In this document: one piece after another, positions 32,573 to 44,074 of the stretch
Numbering within the stretch: position 1 is the stretch's first letter
Layout: each line of letters begins with the position of its first letter
DNA from: Stenocarpella maydis
Lineage: Eukaryota > Ascomycota > Sordariomycetes > Diaporthales > Diaporthaceae
DNA: 64,000 nucleotides
Reading direction: 5' to 3'
NCBI GenBank assembly: GCA_002270565.1
Contig: NQMI01000104.1
Span: 109,886 to 173,885 of the forward strand
Position numbers and translations under genes: made by a program
Notes under the pieces: model-generated
Told to the model about the DNA's origin: nothing
Seen by the model: only the letters and a program-made list of their open reading frames with translations
Databases searched by the model: none

Positions 32573-34427
32573 ATGGGGGTGGCGGATGTGAGCAATGACA
32601 CCCGCGGGTGGATCATGTGCATCGTGAGTGGCATAGGTGGGTGACCCTGATCCTATTCCCGCCTCCAACCACCGCCATCTGACATTTGCACTCATGGCAT
32701 TACATTGCCGGCTGTCGGTCTCTGCTAACACCCTTCTCCTCGATAGCCTGCGTTATGGGCGCCTGCGTTGTATACGTCGACCTGATCATTCGTTACATAC
32801 CGGGCAAGCGAGACTTCCACATCCAGAACAGCAACTCCTTCTTAGCATGCTCACTCAGTCTGAGCTTTGGTGTCATGGTACGTGACCCTCTCCACCCCGC
32901 TGCTGCAACACACACCGCCTATGCTGGTCCTCCCACGCACGCATGGCGCTGCCATGTCCAGTCTTGCTGACCCAGCCACGCCCACAGATATTCTCGGCCC
33001 TGCATAGTATGCTACCCGAGTCCGAAGATTACTTGCGCAAGGACAAGTATGAATCGATGGATGCCGCCCTGATCTCGATGGGGAGCTTTGTCGCCGGCTT
33101 CTTGGGGATACAGGTCGTGTCGAGGCTGCTCCACCGCGTCATGCCCTCGCATGTGGTCGACTGCGATCACACCCATGATCACGGTGATGGAGACCAAGAC
33201 GACGCCAAGCATGGCCACGCCAATGGTGCAACTCGGCAGCCGTCGCGCATCGGTAGGGCGAGGACGCGGCTGTCGTCTCAGGGGAGGCGGATAACCACTG
33301 TCACCAAGCTGCACGAAAATGGCCACTCCCACTCCCACGGCAACAGCGACTCACACCGACACCAGCACCAGCACGTTTCTGAGTCTACTCCCCTCCTGCC
33401 GTCTTTTGCCAACCAGCAGGCCAACGGAAGGCCTCATCCCAATCCCCAGCAGCGTGGCATCTCAGCTGTTACGGATAGCTTACGCCAGCACTCAATGGCC
33501 CCCAGGTATCCCACAGCGACCGTCGATCGTCGCCCTTCCCTCATCGACATGCGTGACCGTGTCATGTCCTTCGTCAAGGACACCAAGAGGACCTGTGACG
33601 TTGATGGCCCCTGCTTTGGCTATAGTGACCCCTGTGGGCAAGAGTGCTTCAAGCATTTGAGCGCGAGGTCTGCCATCTCGAGACAGAACTCTCGCTCCGC
33701 ATCACGAATGAACACGAGCATTTTCCAGCCTACAGCACCGCTCTTTGAAAGGGTCTCAGAGGAGGACAGCGAGGTTTCAGGGACGGCCTCACCTCTGAGC
33801 CCCTTGGGTCGAGCCAGCCGCGCCCAGTCCCGTGAGGCAGCGGTCGATACTGGCCATGACGATCATCATGACGACCACATGTCTGAGGCAAGTACCGACC
33901 TCGAAGCGCAGGACGGCGCAGCTCATCACCACCACGTCCCAGCCAATGCGTTCTTATCTATCGGCCTGCAGACCGTCATCGCCATCGCGCTGCACAAGTT
34001 CCCCGAGGGTTTCATCACCTACGCCACCAACCACGCCAACCCAAAACTCGGCTTCAATGTCTTCATGGCTCTCTTCGTACACAACATCGCCGAGGGTTTC
34101 GCCATGGCCCTGCCGCTGTACATGGCCCTGGGCTCGCGCCTGAAAGCGATAGCCTGGTCCAGTCTATTGGGCGGCTTTAGCCAGCCTATGGGCGCTGGCA
34201 TAGCATGGCTTTTGTTCAGATTTTTTGGCTCCGGCGAGGGGGTCGGCATCGATAACACCGCCTACGCCATCCTATTCGCTGCGACGGCGGGCATTATGGC
34301 GAGCGTTGCTCTGCAGCTCTTTGTTGAGAGCTTGAGTCTGAACCACAATCGCAACCTCAGCATTGCCTTTGCGTTTCTCGGCATGGTGCTCTTGGGGGTG
34401 AGCAGCGCAATCGCTGGCCACCACTGA
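32573..34427 (+). CDS. ZIP-family zinc transporter (Zrt3-like)
   Basis: Exons 32573-32636, 32747-32877 and 32988-34427 give 544 aa; both introns are 110 bp and in frame. The N-terminal membrane part (GWIMCIVSGIACVMGACVVY..) is encoded by the two small exons. Between the third and fourth helices is a very long loop with clusters of His (about 122-146 and 175-195), Ser/Arg-rich stretches and a Cys block. The core ZIP motifs follow: HKFPEGFITY (401-410) and HNIAEGFAMA (430-439), which bind metal in the pore. The last helices end the protein with no tail. The pattern resembles yeast Zrt3, which releases zinc from the vacuole; the membrane location here is inferred. Confidence 0.9.
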
Positions 34428-35154
34428 TGTGCCGTTTCGGCGGAGAGGTTATGCACCCACGCGATAGAAACACTTCTAACACGGGGAGACCGTTCCTGAA
34501 TGGCACGGCTAGTGATGATCCAAACACCGGTCGATTTCAGAGTTGCATGATGAGGCATTAATCCAGCATGGTGCACGGGTAGATATATGGGCAATGGGCG
34601 GGTTTCTGGTTTCTGGTTTCCAGTGCGCGTGCCACTGGGTTACTTTTTGGTTAGGGGCATGGTCTATCCTTTACAACGGGTGTCTGGCAGAGATGGTCTA
34701 AATGGGTATGGGTGCACACATCGGTCAAGGCGAATACAGTATCGTTGCTTTCATCAGAAGATAACAAAATTGGGCTTGGGGATCGACCGGGCAGGCCACG
34801 ACAGCAAACCGCCCGTCTTCGCTGTATACCTCGGCACCAACAGCATGCAATCAAAGCAATATCATTATGGCCTCCGAGGTTTGAGTATCAGCTATTGCTT
34901 TTCTGACCGCATGTGGCCCCGATCCTTCTAACGTATCTTCGGAGCCATATATCCACCACGAACTCCGCAGAGGTGACCAGGGTGCCATGTATCTCTCCGT
35001 GTTATAGTGTCACTTTTTCCGCACCAATTTTGCGCCTGTTCCAGATCAAAAAGGGGTATCTCTATAAACTCGAGTCTCTCGACAAAGCAAAACAAACGTA
35101 GCCATGATCCTCCTTCTGTACCAAAGTTCTGTTCTCGTTCGCCAGCATCCCAAA
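34428..35154. other. Convergent intergenic, ZIP transporter / TFIIIA
   Basis: About 0.73 kb with 3' regions of two converging genes. No gene seen. Confidence 0.55.
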
Positions 35155-36798
35155 TCATGCCTGGAGCAGGAGACTTGGGTCGATGGCCGCGTCCAGATCG
35201 ACCAGCTGCATCAGGTTCGCCTCCTCAGGGTCCCAGTCCGGCGGCTGATGATCGCCGGCGCCGGCAGCAGCAGTCCCGGCATAGACCTGGCCCCATTCTT
35301 GCAACTGCACCTCGCCGGGCGGCGCAACGAGATCACCAGCGGCAGCACCGCCGTCTCCCGAGATAGCCTTGCCGTCGTGAAGGCGCGGCACGTCGGATTC
35401 ACCCAGGAGCCCGACCCCGGCGGCGTGCTCCGGGTGCTGTGCCCGCACGTGGTTGTGCAGGTCGGCGTAGCGGATGAAGCGGGCGTTGCACTCGGGCACG
35501 GCGCAAACGGCCTGGCGGCGCTCCTCGTTGGCAACGCCCGAGATCTCGTTAAGAAAGTTTGGGGGGGGCCGAGGGCGGGTCCCTGGCCGCGCGGGTTGAG
35601 CCGGTGCTGGCGGAGGGGCGAGGCTTGCCCAGGTGGACGATGAGGATGTGCTGAGACATCTTGGCCTTGTCAACAAAGCCCTCGCCGCAGCCCTCCTCGG
35701 TCCAGTTCCAGTCCTCGAGGCCTGCGACATCAAAGGTGTTGACCTTGCCGCAGACAAAGCGCCTGCCCTCGTGCGCGGTGCGGTAGTGGCTGTTCATGTT
35801 GGCCTTCTTGGTGAACTTCTTGGTGCAGCCGGGGAAGGTGCACGCGACCGTCTTGCGGTCCTCGACCGACAGGCCCGAGTGGTACATCTCCATGTGCTGC
35901 TCGAGCAGGTAGTGGCCGGCGAAGCGGACGTCGCAGAAGATGCAGTTGACGTGGTCCTGCCGCATGTGCGCGTCCAGTAGGAACTGCGTCGTGAAGCCCA
36001 CGGGCTGCTTGGTCTCGTCGCCCGGGTTGCGGGCCGCCTCCTCGCAGCACTCGCCGCACCAGAACCGTATCTCTCCGTGGTCCCTGTCGCGGTGGGCCCG
36101 AAGCGCATTGGCCGTGTCGTAGGAGGCGCCGCAGCCCTCATGCGTGCACGGGAACGCCTTCTTGCCCTGGTGCTCCTTGAGGACGTGCCGCTGCAGCGTC
36201 TGGTGTTTCCGGAATGACTGGTTGCACGGCGGGTAGTCCCTGCACCGGAACCGCTCCTGGCCCTCGTGCACCGCCTGGTGCCGCCGCAGCCTGGTGCCCG
36301 TCGCGAAGGCCTTGTCGCACTTGCCGCACTTGTACTTGACCTCCTTGGTGTGAGAGAGCAGGTGCAGTTTGAGGTGTTTGCTTTCGGTGTAATCCTTGTC
36401 GCAGCCCTCGTGGGTGCACTTGTACGGGCGCTCATTTGTGTGCGAGCGGTAGTGGGCTAGGAGGCGAGCAGGTCGGTTGAAAGTCTTGGAGCAGCCTGGC
36501 CAGGTGCACTTGCTCGTCTTTTGTTCGGAAGGGTAATTGCGCCTCTTGGAGGCTTTAGAAGTCGCGCTCACAGCGGTCGGTGCGGTTTGCGCCTCGACTG
36601 GCGCCTGGGAACTCGTGGAATCGTCGCTGCCATTGTGGGAGACGATCTCCCCTGCTGCAGCACAGTTAGCAAAATGACGATGTTTGGGGCTGGTGGTAGC
36701 ATGGGGTGGCACTTGCCTGTGCTGATTTCGGGGCCGGAATCAGTCAAGAGTCTTTTTGATGGCCCCTGAAATGCCTCGTTTTCTGCCTCTCGCTTCAT
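35155..36798 (-). CDS. Transcription factor IIIA, ten C2H2 fingers, with C8 frameshift
   Basis: Minus-strand exon 1 36798-36717, exon 2 36651-35155. The 65-bp intron uses a GC donor (ACAG|GCAAGT) and a GCTAAC branch site. Nine C2H2-type fingers span about residues 76-367, starting [20 protein letters not shown]; the sixth is irregular. The frame then hits TAA at about 35549-35551. The tenth finger ([19 protein letters not shown]) and the acidic tail lie in the next frame, down to 35155. The shift maps to a G8 run on the plus strand (35561-35568, C8 in the gene). One base fewer restores a 525-aa protein whose ten fingers match the fission-yeast TFIIIA count. Known role: binds the internal control region of 5S rRNA genes and recruits TFIIIC. 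A sequencing error in the homopolymer is the likeliest cause. Confidence 0.88.
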
Positions 36799-37181
36799 AT
36801 TGACGCTCGCAGCCCGGCGGCATGCATGAGAGAGGGCGGTGGAGCAGGATGAGTTGAGCGTCGATCATTGATTATAAGTCAAGTTTTCTCGAACTTTTCC
36901 TCTCGATAACCTTGGGGCCGATTGAGGTTCCCGTGTAGCTGTTGTGGGTCCGCGACCAACTTTGGCGGCTTCTGATTGGTTTAATGCACGCGATGATCCC
37001 TGTGAATTTCAGCCTTTCAGTCCAGCCAAAGTTTTCTGCGATTGCCTGCTTCGTCGCAGAGCCAGCCATTTCCATACCCGCCCACCCAGCAGCACAAAGG
37101 ATCGATCCCAAGTCTCCATCTCGCCGACAACCACGACCCGACACTTGGCAACAAAAACAGTACACTTAGAGCATCATCATA
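36799..37181. promoter_or_regulatory. Shared divergent promoter, TFIIIA / RPB6
   Basis: Only 383 bp separate the ATGs of TFIIIA (minus, 36798) and RPB6 (plus, 37182). Both genes serve RNA polymerase III transcription, so joint control is plausible but unproven. Confidence 0.55.
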
Positions 37182-37848
37182 ATGTCTGACTACGGCGGTG
37201 GTGAGGATGACTTTGGAAACGAGGTTGGAGGCGCCGGAGGAGGGTAAGTCTAGACTCTGGTTGCGCCGCTGCACGCCTCGCAGGTACAGTTTGCTAAGGC
37301 AGACCTCTTTTCGCAGCGAGGAGCCCTACTACGACGACGATGACCCCCAGGAGGAGTACTACTCGCCTGAGCCCGAGGAAGGGGCCGAGCCAGGCGCAAA
37401 CGGCGCTGCCGATGAGGATGCCGACAACATCGTCCCCTCGGGCGACCCTACAGCCGCTGCAAAGGACAGCCTCAAGTCACACAAGGACAAGAAGATACCC
37501 AACGATCAGCGGACGACCACACCTTACATGACAAAGTACGAGAAGGCTCGCATCCTGGGAACTCGGGCTCTGCAGATCAGGTACGAGACGATCCCGGCTG
37601 GCGCATTACTCTCAGGGACAACGAGGTTGACATTTGGCATAGCATGAACGCTCCTGTCCTCGTCGATCTCGAGGGAGAGACCGACCCGCTTCAGATTGCT
37701 ATCAAGGAGTTGCGCGAGAAAAAGGTCCCCCTGATTGTGCGGCGGTACATGCCTGATGGATAGTACGTGTCCTGACCCCCGGTCATTCGCCCGCCTTGCT
37801 AACCATTCTAGCTATGAGGATTGGACTTGTGAGGAGTTGCTGCAGTGA
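37182..37848 (+). CDS. RPB6: RNA polymerase I/II/III common subunit Rpb6 (ABC23)
   Basis: Four exons, 37182-37243, 37317-37580, 37643-37762 and 37812-37848, give 160 aa; introns of 73, 62 and 49 bp join in frame. The N-terminus is acidic and Gly/Tyr-rich. The conserved core begins [20 protein letters not shown] and continues [40 protein letters not shown] and [11 protein letters not shown] at the very end. Yeast Rpb6 has 155 residues. Known role: shared small subunit that stabilises the clamp of all three nuclear polymerases. The last exon is only 37 bp. Confidence 0.97.
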
Positions 37849-40800
37849 CCGAGCCTATCGCAGCAAACGTAATCTTGGTGACACCCCAGTTGAAGCAAGC
37901 TCACAGAAGACCCACTGACTCGGGGCTTGTATTCTGCATTAGCGAAGGCGTTCAGGTTTCATGAAAAAGAAAAAAAGAGAACTTCGTCCTTGAACCTGTT
38001 GAGGATGTGATGTCTACATGGGCTAGCGACCTGCAGAGCGAGTGTTCCCCGAGGCCCGTTTGTTCGCATGCGGTTCTACGACATCCTGCTGGGATCGCAT
38101 CACCGCGCCCCTCGAGGCTTGTCTTTCAGGGCAGCCACCACGAGTATGGTTTGCAATTGCAACCCTCTGAGACCTGTGAGGGGGGAACGCATTATCTCCC
38201 ATCAGTCGGAAACACGACCTAGCAAGCTCCTACGGCGCTCTTCGCTCTACCCTACCGCCTTTGGTTCCACGCCCGAGAAGTTCTGGTCGGACACAAGTTA
38301 CCTTATCCAAGGAACACAAGTACCACAGCGAGGATACTGGAGATTTACTCGAGGCGAACGCTGAAATGTTGATATATTTAGGGCCACCTACACCAGCTGC
38401 GCGTCGTCCCAGCCAGTCGACGGTCATGGCTCTCCCCCCCTTTAGACGTCGGTAACTGCTTTTTTAGTTGCAATCAATCGAAGAAGTTTTGAGGGCTAGT
38501 TCATCAAGCCTCAATCTGCTGTCAAGCGCAACTGCCGGGTTACTCCTTCGGAAGAACGTGATGATTCGTGCTACGTCCGGTATGCCAGCCGAATATGAAC
38601 CGACCCGTAGCGGCTGTTGCTCTGTGTAGGAAAGTGGATGTACCCACTCCCCTGAGCATGGTTTGTGGACTCATATGGTAGCTTCCTGGATTCAACAGCG
38701 GCCCGGACTTCGTAAATGCCATGTGGGCTGCCGGCCTCGCGTCGCACACACGATCTACTCGAGGTTGGCGACTTCCCGGGACTCGATTTCACATGCGTGA
38801 GAACAGTTCGCACGTGGTACACGACAAATGCTGTGGCTGCAGAGCAAAGTCCCGTCTCGACAAGCGCTGCGGATCCCGATCCCCCCGTGCGACGATCCAG
38901 TTCGTCACGAGTGTCGGCCTCTTTTCGGCAGAGTGGGTCGTAAACAGGCATCAGTCACACAGCCCAGGGGGCTGGCAAGCAAGCTGGCGATCCCAGTATG
39001 CCAATCCTGACATCTGGGCTCTGGTCTGTCCGATGAATTTTATCGTGTCCGCAATATCCCCGTTGACAGTGGGGAAGCAATGCGCATTCCAGCATGTGAG
39101 CTCGCCGGTGTTTCCTTTGAGAGAGCCTCCTGGGGGAGGGGGGCAGTACCCCTCCCGGATTGAAAAGAACAACCCCAATATGTGAGCTTCAATGGAATTT
39201 ATTTCCTCGACTGCGAAGTGTTGGAGACTCGGGTCCTGAATCATCAAGTGCTCCCGGTAGAGGACCGTAGAGACAATATCGTGGGTCTCCTTCACCATGC
39301 ATGGCGAACAATCTACGTGGTTCCAGAACATATTTGCATCACAAGGCTTGCAATTGGAAAGCACAATAGTTCTCTTATTTTTGTCGTGGTCGAAAGCGCT
39401 ACCGGAAATATAAGTATGCTTCGAGTGACCCTTACGCGTACCTCGACAGCTTCCAGGCTCTGCGAGGAGCCCAAGTGACGATTAAGGCGCAATGCTTGAT
39501 TTCCATCACAGACTTACAAGACTCTAAGGGTGATTTATATGGGGATTCAAGCATACTTGACATACTAGTATCATGTCAACAAGTCATTAACTTCAAATTC
39601 CAGTTGAGGCAGGCCTACACTTTTGCTGATATTCATGACGCGCACATTCACTAGGGTATCTTCGCCGCCGGCGTGGCCGTGTTTCTGGGCTTGCTGTTGC
39701 CGATCCCCGTGAGACTCTCGTGGGGACGAATGAAAACAGTACAGTCGCTATCACCACCGAGTCGCCGTATTACAATGTCCTTCAAAACAAGATTTGTTTT
39801 CTCACCAAGGATGTGACCACAGGGCCACTTATCTGGCCCCAGTCGCAGGACACGAGTGAGGATCAAGCTGGAGTGCCCCTGCTTCTCAGATCCTGTCATG
39901 GAGGACAAGACATGAAAGCCACTGGAAGATGTGCTCGTCAACATTTGGTATTGCAATCGCCACGGGTTCATACAGCTCTTTTAGCAAACAGAGTCCAGAC
40001 ACGCCGTTCGAGGAGCTCTTGGAACAGCCGAACACGACGGTTGGCGATGATCTTCGCATGGACGACACAACCTTCCTGCGGGCCCATGTGAGTCAATGAT
40101 CAACCCCCATCACTTTAAACCCATGAACAGTGCCGTCCAAGGTATGTGCTGGCTCCAGTCTCTAGCGGCCCACTGACAGCGACGGTATTGTCGGATTCAC
40201 GGACTTCGTCCCGGGCTTCTTGGTTGGACGAGCGCTAGTATCCCCATTTCGCGAGTAGTGCTGGGTGACTCTCTCATCCAGAGTTGAGATGTGGCTTGAA
40301 GGCTATCATGCGCCCGGGGTTCATCTCGAATGAGTGTCTGGATGGTGTCTCACGGCCCACAAGACACTTGCTTAGATATGTCGCTGATCCACGGGTTTTC
40401 AGTATCCATGTCCGGGTCCATACAGATTGGGCGATCCGGGCCAACGGTACCGTTGCATCCTCAGCGACCGTATCCACAGGCCAAACTTTGAATGATCGTT
40501 GCCGAGAACTGAGCGCGCAGTTCATGGCACCCGAGCCATGTGCAAGCCATAGGACAATCAACAGGGTAATCAACAGCACAGCCGACGACGTTGATGACAT
40601 CTTTGGCTCCGAGTCTGCCAATGGCTGGTATCCCACTCTTCAGGTTCGCGCCGCTCGATGGCGAGAACATGGAGAACGGCGTGATGGGATACACCACGAT
40701 TGGTGCCCACACGGCAACGCAGAAGCGGATGAGGAGGAACGCCCAGGATTCCAAAATCTCATTCGTGTGTAGTTGTCGGGTAAGGGAGATGTGGGACAGA

Positions 40801-43800
40801 AGCCGGACTGTAAGCATGCATGGCAAAGTCTCGAAGGGTCATGATTAGACATGCCGAAGACAATTCTCTGCAGCCTGACTGTTTCGCAGGCAGTAGTATA
40901 TTTGGTGGCAGCAGGTGGTCGGCGAAGTTGGCCGGCACGCCTACCATGTGGCCGGCAGCGAGGCCACAACAAGGTCGGAGTGCTCTGGGACCGGGGAGAT
41001 GGAGGAAGAAGGCTGACGAGGATCAGAAACAGCGGGGCTGGTGGAGCTATCGGCCAGGGCCATAATTGGACAGGAAGGAATAAGGTGTGGCTTGTGGGTC
41101 TCCCTGCAGTGCATGTCCACTACTACATACCTTGGTAGTGTATATAAGGCTACACTACTACTAGTATGGTACATCTGTAGTGTGTGCATAGTGTACATGG
41201 TGTAGTGGGGCAGGGCGGCTTGCAGGGGCAGCCTTGCCGGCCAGCCAGCCAGGCGCCAGCTCGCAGCTGCATGCCCAAGAGGCTTCTTCCCCTGTTCCTG
41301 AACACTGCCATGCTATTTTGGCCCTGGTCTTCTTGTTCCCCTCCGCTGGCCTTTCGGCTGGCCCATCCACGCCTCCTGGCACCTCTTGGCCCTTCCAACC
41401 GGCCACCTTTTCTCTGCAGGCGAGCTCCATTGCGGTGGCATACATCAGGATGATTGACGCATGGGCCCAGTCAGCCTGCCTCGGTGCTCCGCCGGACCAA
41501 CGCTCCAAGGGCGGAGAGATGTCCCGGCTCGTGGGCACCAAGTCTTTTTATCCTTTAATGTATGGACACTGGAATATTGTTCTGATGGCTTTGGGATGTT
41601 GCTTCACCGTCATCAGGCAACAACTTCAGAGCAATCTCGAATTCTTCGGCAGCCATGCCAAAGCAAAGCCTAAACCTGGGCAACCAACTCGACAGACGCC
41701 TGTCAGCCCACAACAGATGAGCGCCTCGTATCAGACTATGGCCTCCCCCGCATCCAAGGCGAAGAGAATGGGCTTTTGGTGAGCTACTTGATACAGAGCG
41801 CCACGGCACTGGCACCAGACGTTGGCGTAACCAAGTACGCCCTCCAGCAAGTCTCAACTGAGCCGTCCGTCCATGGGATGACCGCGACTTAGCGGCCCAC
41901 GAGCAGCACGCTTCTCCGGTATGACAGGGACACGACAGCTCTGAACTCGGAGGATTTTACGTCTACCAACCAGCCCACAAACTGCCGCAACACCCGCCCT
42001 GCAGCTTATGGCTTGGAACCTGACCAACAGCTGGACATGAACTTCTACCCCGCCCATCTAGCCCGCCACTGGCGCACCACACGTTCGTTACCTTGGCTCT
42101 TCTGCAGAAGCCTTTCGCGAAGACACGGTCGATAGCTGGAGCCTGACCTCGCCAGATGCCGCATCCTCACTGTACACTGGCCCTCTCGACCCGTCTTCCC
42201 GTTCAGTTAGACTATTCTTAGGGTTGCGATGTCACCCTTGCAGTATTCAAGCTTCGATATAAACCGGGAGGGGCCGAGAGGTGGGTCCCAGGTGTGGTCC
42301 CATGGAGGTGGTGGCCTGGTCTCCCGATTCCCAGGGGAGCTGACCTGTAAGCCCCGCCTCTGGTGTAGCATCCATGCATCGGCTTGGCATCTGCAACTTA
42401 TTGGGACTATGTGGTGACACAGACTCGCCTCCCGGAAACAACACGGTGGGCTGGGAGTTGACAACGTTGTCCGAGTATAACCGGAAACGATGGGCCTCCT
42501 TCTCCTCCAGCCCCCAACGCTCTCGTGCGACTGTGATAGAGCGACATTTATACCTCGACGAACCTTTGGCTTCTTGGGGTCATGGGGCGTCCACCTCGGC
42601 AACGTGTGCCTGGGGGCCAGCTGTGCGGCCTAGCCTGACCTGCAGTAGTCTCGCCCAACACGAGCTTGGGCAAAGTCACTTCTTGCTTTTTGCGGATCCT
42701 TCCCAGGAGCTCGACCATCCAGAAGCCGCTAGCTTGGCTCAGAGCCAACATCGCATCTGTCGACCGGCGCCAGTTCCGCTGTTTTGACGTTGCGAATCAA
42801 CAGGGTGTGTGGGTGGCGTTCATCACATGATTCTCTCCTCCCCTCTCAACATGTTTCCATGTCAACAACCATGGCAGAGAGTCGTGCCTCTCCCAGGAAA
42901 GAATCAACATGACATAGATGCCACTAGCAGAAACGTGCAAGTCAGCACGATGTGACAATTCAAGACAGAACTCAATACCATGGGCTTTTGGCGGGGTTCT
43001 ACCCAAGGTACCACCTCTCGAACCTTCTGGGTACGTCTTCTCGTATCTGCAATGGCTCACCGGAACAGTCGATTGGGACCTACCAGTCAGTCAGTGGCGG
43101 GGTGACATCCCATGTCGGCACACCTTGGTGTGAGACACCTCAACTGGACTGTACGGCAGAAAATAGATTAACTGCTCTTGTATCATCCAAGCTTGTCGCC
43201 ATATAGCTCCGGTCGGGTTCTGGGTAGCTTCAGCCTCGACGCCATCGAAAACAAGGATGTTCGCCATATCCCAAGAAGCCAAGGGTACCTGGGCAACCAG
43301 GTGTGCAACCCTCCTAACTCATCAACTTACTTACATGGCGGCTGATTCGTGCCAGCCATGTGTATTATTCGCAGCAGCTTGCAGCAACCGAAGGCCGTCC
43401 TTTGTTGCGTGCACTCAGAGGATGATCCTGTTGGTCATGGATCCCACTCGACACACACAGGATGAAGCTTACTTAGGCTTACATGAGATCGGCCCAGGAT
43501 CGGCCAGTGTGCATGAGCTCAGGATCCTGGCTTGAGCTATTCTCTGCCAGGCCGATGTGGCCGCGGACGGCCAACCCCAACCTCCTCTGGGGCCCACGCC
43601 AGTTGGGAAGCTCGACCTTCGGATGTCTGTGCCGTACCACCGCGCATTGGGCTCGTTCATCCATGGCTACAGTCACGTACTCCTTAGCATCTTGTCTGGT
43701 TGGTGAGTGAAAGCCTTAGGACCATGCAGCCGGGGTGCTGCGGCAAATCAGGATCCCTGGATCCTACCATGTCATCACATCTACGCCTTCTCTCTCGATG

Positions 43801-44074
43801 GCGCATGCAGTTCTCCCACGATAGTACCATATAAATCTCCTGTTACCCGTTACCGGTCCTACGGCCTCCTCTTTTCCTTCTCCTCCACACCGTCTTTGGT
43901 CCACCTGCCTGCTCGTTCTCAAAAAAGTCTGTAACCATCTCGCTCAGGTTACTTGTACCCTCACTTCCCAAAATCATCACCCACCCCTGCCAAGGTCCCT
44001 CGCTGGCTGCCCGATCACACTACCACGCATTCACTCGACCGAGACCTACACTGTCGTTTACTACAAACGCAAAT
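37849..44074. other. Gene-poor 6.2-kb region with possible decayed coding pieces
   Basis: No complete gene can be supported. Pieces that look protein-like are listed in the findings: a Cys-rich minus frame at 38951-39364, and plus-strand fragments near 39655-40091 (hydrophobic GVAVFLGLLLPIP, later DTPFEELLEQPNTTVGDDL), at 40190-40220, and at 41900-42130. They are broken by stops or lack starts and splice sites. Base composition is intermediate, not RIP-like. Confidence 0.4.
38951..39364 (-). pseudogene. Cys-rich coding-like fragment, unknown family
   Basis: A 137-codon minus-strand frame without a convincing start (upstream sequence is out of frame or AT-rich). It has about ten Cys, including NCKPC, YCPPPP and TCWN, and a protein-like stretch NGDIADTIKFIGQTRAQM. 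I do not recognise it. It may be an exon of a lost gene or a chance frame. Confidence 0.22.

Noticed and set aside
40274..40636. Minus frame beginning MGYQPLADSEPKMSS with a hydrophobic helix, considered as a UstYa-type (DUF3328) protein
   Set aside because: No HxxHC motifs follow in any frame, and both strands are open over the same stretch.
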